DNA from: Sulfurospirillum tamanense | Lineage (GTDB): Bacteria; Campylobacterota; Campylobacteria; Campylobacterales; Campylobacteraceae | Assembly: GCF_016937535.1 (NCBI RefSeq) | Contig: NZ_JAFHKK010000020.1 | Location: forward strand, 1-46,766 | Length of the DNA stretch: 46,766 bases | Direction: 5' to 3' | Shown here: positions 42,943-46,766 of the stretch, in pieces | Position numbering within the stretch: the first letter of the stretch is position 1 | Layout of the letters: every line of letters begins with the position of its first letter | The notes under the pieces: model-generated | What the model was told of the DNA's origin: nothing | Databases searched by the model: none | Seen by the model: the letters and a program-made list of their open reading frames with translations, nothing else | Position numbers and translations under genes: made by a program

Positions 42943-43538
42943 TGGTTTCCTTTGAGGGTGTTTAGTAGGGTCATAGCGTGTTTGAGTGCCCTAGTTCGGT
43001 GGGAAATATCCCGCTTGCTTTGGGCGTCCATCTCGCCCAACGTGGTGGTGTAGCCCTCGGGGATAAACATCGGGTCGTACCCAAAACCGTTTTCGCCTCT
43101 GGCTTCGTTAATGGCGTGTCCGTGCATCCAACCGTGTACGCTAAACTCGCCCCACGGCGTGGCTAGCGCGATAGCGGCGGTGTAAAAAGCGGGAGTTTGG
43201 GCAACACCACGCGCACTAAGAGTAGCAATGAGCTTGGCGAGATTGTCTTTGTCGTTCGCGCCAATTCCCGCGTATCTGGCACTGTAAATGCCGGGTTCCC
43301 CGCCCAAAAGCGGCACGGAAATCCCGCTGTCATCAGAGAGCACAATGGCGTTTTTGTCTTCGAGCGCCTCGTGCACCGCGCGCGCTTTAATGAGGGCGTT
43401 TTCTTTAAACGTCGCGCCCGTTTCGTCGATGTCAAAAGGGGTCATAAGCTCATCAAACCCCACCACATCAAACCCTTCTAAAAAGGCTTTGATTTCGCGG
43501 ATTTTTCCCTTGTTGGAGGTAGCTAATACAATCTTCAA
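42939..43538 (-). CDS. rdgB: XTP/dITP pyrophosphatase (RdgB/HAM1)
   Basis: A 199-residue house-cleaning nucleotidase that hydrolyses dITP and XTP to the monophosphates and keeps deaminated purines out of DNA. The N-terminal SNKGKIREIKAFL, the acidic LSDDSGISVPLLGGEPGIYSARYAG and the C-terminal SHRTRAL are family signatures. Length is normal. It is the first gene of the minus-strand run leading into the polyamine genes. AAAGGAAG precedes the ATG, and a perfect TTACATGTAA lies 20 bp upstream. Confidence 0.95.
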   Translation of the reverse strand: MKIVLATSNKGKIREIKAFLEGFDVVGFDELMTPFDIDETGATFKENALIKARAVHEALEDKNAIVLSDDSGISVPLLGGEPGIYSARYAGIGANDKDNLAKLIATLSARGVAQTPAFYTAAIALATPWGEFSVHGWMHGHAINEARGENGFGYDPMFIPEGYTTTLGEMDAQSKRDISHRTRALKHAMTLLNTLKGNQ

Positions 43539-43557
43539 CGGCTTCCTTTATTGGGCT

Positions 43558-43567
43558 TTACATGTAA
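43558..43567. repeat. TTACATGTAA palindrome upstream of rdgB
   Basis: Perfect copy in the 159-bp divergent region between rdgB and the MFS gene, extended to a 14-bp palindrome (CTTTACATGTAAAG). Confidence 0.9.
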
Positions 43568-43655
43568 AGGTTTATAACAGAATTTTCTTGCACAGAGGTT
43601 ACATGGTGCGCAATTTTAACATAAAATGCGCAAGAAGTTTAAAGCATTAAGAGAG

Positions 43656-43661
43656 TAGAAT
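43656..43661 (+). promoter_or_regulatory. Possible -10 box of the MFS gene
   Basis: TAGAAT, 37 bp before the ATG. Weak evidence; nothing else in the divergent region stands out for this gene. Confidence 0.3.
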
Positions 43662-43697
43662 AGGACAAATTTTATCTTAACCATCGAAGGTGTTTGT

Positions 43698-45017
43698 ATG
43701 CTTCGCACCGTTGCGCCCTTGAGTGCTATTATTGCTTTACGTTTTTTGGGTTTGTTTATTGTTTTGCCTGTGCTTTCTGTGTACGCGCTTGAACTTCCAG
43801 GTGCTAATGAATGGCTTGTGGGCATCACCCTTGGCGGGTACGCGCTGACGCAAATGGTGTTGCAAGTGCCCTTTGGGATGCTCTCAGACAAGATTGGCCG
43901 CAAAGTGACCATCGCCATCGGGTTAGTGATTTTGATTATCGGCTCTTTGGTGTGTGCGGCGGCCACAGACATTTACATGCTTATGTTTGGGCGCTTTTTG
44001 CAAGGGGCTGGAGCCATTGGCGCAGTAGGTGCGGCATTGGTAAGCGACCTTGTCAAGGAAGAGATGCGTTCCCGCGCCATGGCGGTCATGGGCGGGAGTA
44101 TCGCGCTGAGCTTTGCGTTTTCCATGGGGCTTGGACCAGTTTTGGGGGGCTTGTATGGGGTTGGGGTGTTGTTTTTGCTCACCGCGGCCTGTGGAGTGCT
44201 TGCTATCATCGTGCTCTTTACCAAAGTGCCTAACCCGCCGCGCATCACCCACGCCTATGAACTGGACGAATCCGACATGCCCAAACTCATGAACAATTAC
44301 GCCCTTTTAAAGATGAATCTTACAAACTTTTTGCAAAAAGGGCTCATGACCTTGGCGTTTTTAGTCATCCCGCTCATGATGGTAGGCGAATTTGGCGTGG
44401 AAAAAGCCGCCCTGTGGAAAGTTTATCTTCCCGCACTGCTTCTTGGCGTCCTTGCCATGGGCGCTTCGGCGGTGTATGGAGAGAAAAAACAACAAAGTAA
44501 AGCCATGCTCATCCTTGGCGTCGTGCTCTTTGGCGCGAGCTACCTCATCATGGGCAACGCGCAAAGTGCGTGGGGGTTCATCGTGGGGGTGGCGGTGTTT
44601 TTCGTGGGTTTTAACATCCATGAACCGCTCATGCAATCTCTCGCTAGCAAATACGCCAGAGTCCACCAAAAAGGGACGGCCCTTGGGGTGTTTAACTCCT
44701 TTGGGCATTTGGGGACGTTTTTGGGCGGGGCGCTAGGCGGATGGCTATACCTGCATCTGGGCCTTGAGGGCATTAGTTGGATTGTAGTAGCGGTATGTGT
44801 GGCGTGGGTTGGATTGCTATTTACCCTGACAAATCCCCATCAGACCAAAAACCTCTACCTCCCTTTTGCAGACATTGCCTTAGCAAACCGCCCTAAACTG
44901 GCACAACTCGAAGGCGTGGTAGAGTGGTACCAAAACGAAACCGAAGCCTTGCTCATCGTCAAATATGACGCGAAAATGGTAGAAGAAGCCCGCATCGTGG
45001 AGCTGCTTAAGCCGTGA
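43698..45017 (+). CDS. MFS transporter, YajR-like
   Basis: A 439-residue major facilitator with 12 helices. Motif A is GMLSDKIGRKVTIAIG after helix 2, and RFLQGAGAIGAVGAALVSDL lies in helix 4. After the last helix a soluble tail of some 50 residues (LEGVVEWYQNETEALLIVKYDAKMV and on) resembles the ferredoxin-like YAM domain of E. coli YajR. It is probably a proton-driven exporter; substrate unknown. GAAGG lies before the ATG. The stop overlaps the start of the next gene (GTGA). Confidence 0.88.
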   Translation: MLRTVAPLSAIIALRFLGLFIVLPVLSVYALELPGANEWLVGITLGGYALTQMVLQVPFGMLSDKIGRKVTIAIGLVILIIGSLVCAAATDIYMLMFGRFLQGAGAIGAVGAALVSDLVKEEMRSRAMAVMGGSIALSFAFSMGLGPVLGGLYGVGVLFLLTAACGVLAIIVLFTKVPNPPRITHAYELDESDMPKLMNNYALLKMNLTNFLQKGLMTLAFLVIPLMMVGEFGVEKAALWKVYLPALLLGVLAMGASAVYGEKKQQSKAMLILGVVLFGASYLIMGNAQSAWGFIVGVAVFFVGFNIHEPLMQSLASKYARVHQKGTALGVFNSFGHLGTFLGGALGGWLYLHLGLEGISWIVVAVCVAWVGLLFTLTNPHQTKNLYLPFADIALANRPKLAQLEGVVEWYQNETEALLIVKYDAKMVEEARIVELLKP

Positions 45018-45433
45018 GTTACCTCGCTCTCTTTGCTGTGTGTTTTGGGGCGGCAACGTTTATCCCCATCCCCAGCGAAGTGCTGTTTGTGTACGAACTC
45101 ACCCAAGAGCGCTCTTGGGGGTTGTTGTTGTTTTTGGCTTCGGCAGGCAACACCCTTGGGTCGTTTGTGAACTATGGCATCGGGCGCTTTGCCATCGACT
45201 GGGCGCTTGGAAAAGGCTACATCAAGCCTGTGGTCTTTGAAAAAGGACGGCGCACCTTTGAGCGCTACGGCCCGTGGTCACTACTGCTCACATGGGCGCC
45301 CGTTATCGGCGGTCCAATCATGTTTGCCGCAGGCGCCGCGCGCTATGGGTGGTGGAAGTTTCTCATTCTTGTCGCCATCGCCAAAACCTTGCGTTATGGG
45401 GCGCTGATGCTTGGCGTGATGGGGTATGTGTAG
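45014..45433 (+). CDS. YqaA/DedA-like small membrane protein
   Basis: A 139-residue protein with about four hydrophobic segments. It carries the DedA/SNARE-associated signature in short form (FIPIPSEVLFVYELTQ, GNTLGSFVNYGIGRF, and WAPVIGGPIMFAAGAARYGWWKFL). DedA-type proteins have been linked to lipid flipping and membrane homeostasis; the short YqaA branch is uncharacterised. The start is GTG at 45014, coupled to the MFS stop. Only six bases separate its end from the convergent methyltransferase gene, leaving no room for a separate terminator. Confidence 0.85.
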   Translation: MSYLALFAVCFGAATFIPIPSEVLFVYELTQERSWGLLLFLASAGNTLGSFVNYGIGRFAIDWALGKGYIKPVVFEKGRRTFERYGPWSLLLTWAPVIGGPIMFAAGAARYGWWKFLILVAIAKTLRYGALMLGVMGYV

Positions 45434-45439
45434 GGGAGC

Positions 45440-46189
45440 TTAGAGTTTTTGAAAGACAAAAAGATGCTCGTGCATGATGAGTAAGAAATTGGCTTCTTTG
45501 GATTTTTTAACCCAAAATCCTGTGGCTTTGCAGTTGTGTTGGTGCTTGATGATGTCTTCTTTAAGGACAAAGCCTACATGTAAAAAGCGTTGCATAACCA
45601 TGAAAGCTAAGGGCTGATACATCTTCTTGCGTCTTGTATCCCCTATGAGAATAGTGCAAAATTTTCCCTCTTTTAAAACTCTGTAAAACTCTTGGGCTAC
45701 TTTCTCCATCTCGTCACAAAATTTTTCTAAATCGTGGATGTTAGATAAATCTTCGGGGATTTGCTTTTCAGAGTAGTTGATGATGTCGGCATAAGGTGGA
45801 TGATTGAGTATAAAGTCGATGCTCTCGTCTTTTAGCATTGAAAGGTTTCGTGCATCATTGAGTTTTATTTTTATCTTTGGGGCATATTCACTTTCAAATT
45901 CTAAAGCTTTACATGTAAGCTCTATAGCATTTGGATTAATGTCAAGTGCTAAAAGATTGCGATTTAAAAGCTTACATTCGACCGCTGTCGTTCCCCCGCC
46001 TATCATGGGGTCAAGCAGATAATCACCCTCGTTGGAGTAACGCAGAATCAGGTTTCGCACCACATCGGGCGACCAATTGCCGCGATACTTTGAGTTGTGT
46101 GTTGCCCAATTCCCCCGACGTGCAAAACTCCACACGGTGGTGCATTCTTGCTCAAAATTTTCTGGATTAAGGGGTTTTTTCTTGGCCAT
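45440..46189 (-). CDS. DNA methyltransferase (amino-methyltransferase type) of the restriction-modification locus
   Basis: A 249-residue enzyme with SAM motif I LDPMIGGGTTAVECKLL (59-75), a second acidic turn ALDINPNAIEL, and catalytic motif IV LNHPPYADI (128-136). This is the NPPY-like form of N6-adenine or N4-cytosine methyltransferases. The N-terminal HNSKYRGNWSPDVVRNLI is typical of small solitary-domain DNA methylases. The order I then IV and the small size leave little room for a recognition domain. The partner is the DpnII-like nuclease gene upstream. It holds two palindrome copies (45909 perfect, 45574 near), unlike the nuclease gene. Sequence specificity cannot be read. Confidence 0.82.
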   Translation of the reverse strand: MAKKKPLNPENFEQECTTVWSFARRGNWATHNSKYRGNWSPDVVRNLILRYSNEGDYLLDPMIGGGTTAVECKLLNRNLLALDINPNAIELTCKALEFESEYAPKIKIKLNDARNLSMLKDESIDFILNHPPYADIINYSEKQIPEDLSNIHDLEKFCDEMEKVAQEFYRVLKEGKFCTILIGDTRRKKMYQPLAFMVMQRFLHVGFVLKEDIIKHQHNCKATGFWVKKSKEANFLLIMHEHLFVFQKL

Positions 46190-46342
46190 AATTATTATAA
46201 TTTTTTCCTACATCAATTTTGATTTCTCGTAAATCTTTACCCATATTGTGAAAACCAAATTTATCATCCAACTCTTGATATATTTTTACTTTTTTCCACA
46301 TTTTGGACATTTGTGCGGCAATTTGATTTTTCCACTTACCAT
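46167..46342 (-). pseudogene. Small zinc-ribbon ORF broken at an A6 tract
   Basis: AAAGGAG precedes an ATG at 46342 that opens an 18-residue frame, MVSGKIKLPHKCPKCGKK, ending at TAA (46288-46286). In the next frame the reading continues as VKIYQELDDKFGFHNMGKD and on to 46167, overlapping the methyltransferase start. One extra A in the six-A run (46290-46295 on the plus strand) would join the two parts into one protein of about 58 residues. CPKCGK with a FGFHNMG segment is familiar from small zinc-binding proteins near restriction genes. It may be a true frameshift, a phase-variable tract, programmed slippage or an assembly error. Confidence 0.5.
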
Positions 46343-46361
46343 TTTGTAATCTCCTTTAAAT

Positions 46362-46766
46362 TTAATTATTGATATTGAACTCTTTTATAATAATATCTTC
46401 AAAATACCTTTCTTTTAGCATGTGGTAATTAATAATATAATCTATAGATTTAAATCCTTTAATTAATTGATTTTTATCAATATTTCCCCAACATCTAATA
46501 CCATCTGTTAGATATATGAATATAATTTTGTCTCTCTTTAATTCTATGTTTCTATTTAAATAAGAATCAATTATTTCTTCAGGTTTTGAACCCGCATCAA
46601 AATAAAAATTTGCTTCAATATTCATTACTATATTATCTTTTATTAAAATAAAATCAGCTTTTCTATTTGCCAAATCTTCATTAATCTCTAATCTATAGTT
46701 CTCTGTTAAATATTTAAATTGCTTTTGCACAAGCAACGTAATATTATATTTTGAACAAACCTTTTG
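46362..46766 (-). CDS. Type II restriction endonuclease, DpnII-like, C-terminal part (runs off right edge)
   Basis: The frame is open to the window edge and gives about 134 C-terminal residues. A PD-(D/E)xK-like core is visible: RKADFILIKDNIVMNIEANFY, followed by GSKPEEIIDSY and IIFIYLTDGIRCWG. This matches the DpnII/MboI group, where E-x-N-F-Y and the ITDG segment are conserved. The N-terminus is missing, so the TTG at 46736 is not a real start. The stretch is very AT-rich compared with the rest of the window, a sign of recent transfer. It lies just upstream of the broken zinc-ribbon ORF and the methyltransferase. Recognition site by family would be GATC or similar; unproven here. Confidence 0.75.
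   Translation of the reverse strand, partial: QKVCSKYNITLLVQKQFKYLTENYRLEINEDLANRKADFILIKDNIVMNIEANFYFDAGSKPEEIIDSYLNRNIELKRDKIIFIYLTDGIRCWGNIDKNQLIKGFKSIDYIINYHMLKERYFEDIIIKEFNINN

Noticed and set aside
1452-45918. TTACATGTAA copies as a CRISPR array or as transposon ends
   Set aside because: The copies are dispersed over 44 kb, have no constant spacers, no cas or transposase genes and no flanking duplications.
1-46766. tRNA, rRNA or riboswitch genes
   Set aside because: The gaps between genes were read and are short; none shows a cloverleaf with a recognisable TWC arm or a known riboswitch core. Structured RNAs of unknown type cannot be excluded by eye.

Overview
The window looks like a piece of chromosome from a free-living, respiratory member of the Campylobacterota (Epsilonproteobacteria), most likely Sulfurospirillum or a close relative. 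The grounds are an arr-type (arsenate respiratory reductase) operon in C-A-B order with a divergent periplasmic-sensor/kinase/sigma-54-regulator set, an ArsS-like histidine kinase, the carboxynorspermidine route to polyamines, BioG in place of BioH, and a rich set of chemoreceptors and C4-dicarboxylate carriers. This is inferred from protein families; no rRNA or tRNA gene was seen. Coding density is about 95%.

Layout. 1-662: 5' part of a chemoreceptor gene. 801-5311: biotin operon bioA-F-G-C-D (bioB is absent). 5410-11109: minus-strand block with a periplasmic PhnD-like binding protein, a histidine kinase and a sigma-54 activator, followed by a saccharopine-dehydrogenase-like protein and a periplasmic rhodanese. 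11232-15358: divergent arrC-arrA-arrB behind a GG-N10-GC sigma-54 promoter and a perfect 22-bp palindrome. 15460-17944: a PstS-like binding protein with a chemoreceptor one base downstream. 18048-24665: BCCT transporter, glycosyltransferase, DASS transporter and a PAS-GGDEF-EAL protein. 24813-28602: a small conserved-looking protein, a DsbC/DsbG-like protein, an OmpR/ArsS-type two-component pair and an rRNA/tRNA methyltransferase. 28602-32118: Tex and a dicarboxylate symporter. 32295-38074: an unrecognised three-gene cell-envelope operon. 38231-39688: DEAD-box helicase. 39708-43538: rdgB, carboxynorspermidine dehydrogenase, SDR and nspC. 43698-45433: YajR-like MFS carrier and a YqaA-like protein. 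45440-46766: AT-rich restriction-modification locus that runs off the right edge.

How it works together. The binding protein, kinase and regulator probably sense an arsenic oxyanion in the periplasm and switch on arrCAB through sigma-54. ArrA (Tat-exported Mo enzyme), ArrB (Fe-S) and ArrC (quinol-oxidising membrane anchor) form the respiratory chain end. The adjacent binding-protein/chemoreceptor pair may steer cells toward the same or a related oxyanion. The chemoreceptor at the left edge carries a promoter and an upstream palindrome closely resembling those of arrC, so it may belong to the same regulon.

The most striking unexplained signal is the 10-bp palindrome TTACATGTAA. By eye it occurs 19 times perfectly, plus nine times with one outer mismatch, where about 0.1 perfect copies would be expected. 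Ten perfect copies lie in the roughly 5% of the window that is intergenic; in genes it nearly always encodes Leu-His-Val or Thr-Cys-Lys; and paired copies form transcription terminators. This resembles uptake-signal or HIP1-like repeat biology, but I know of no described role for it in this lineage.
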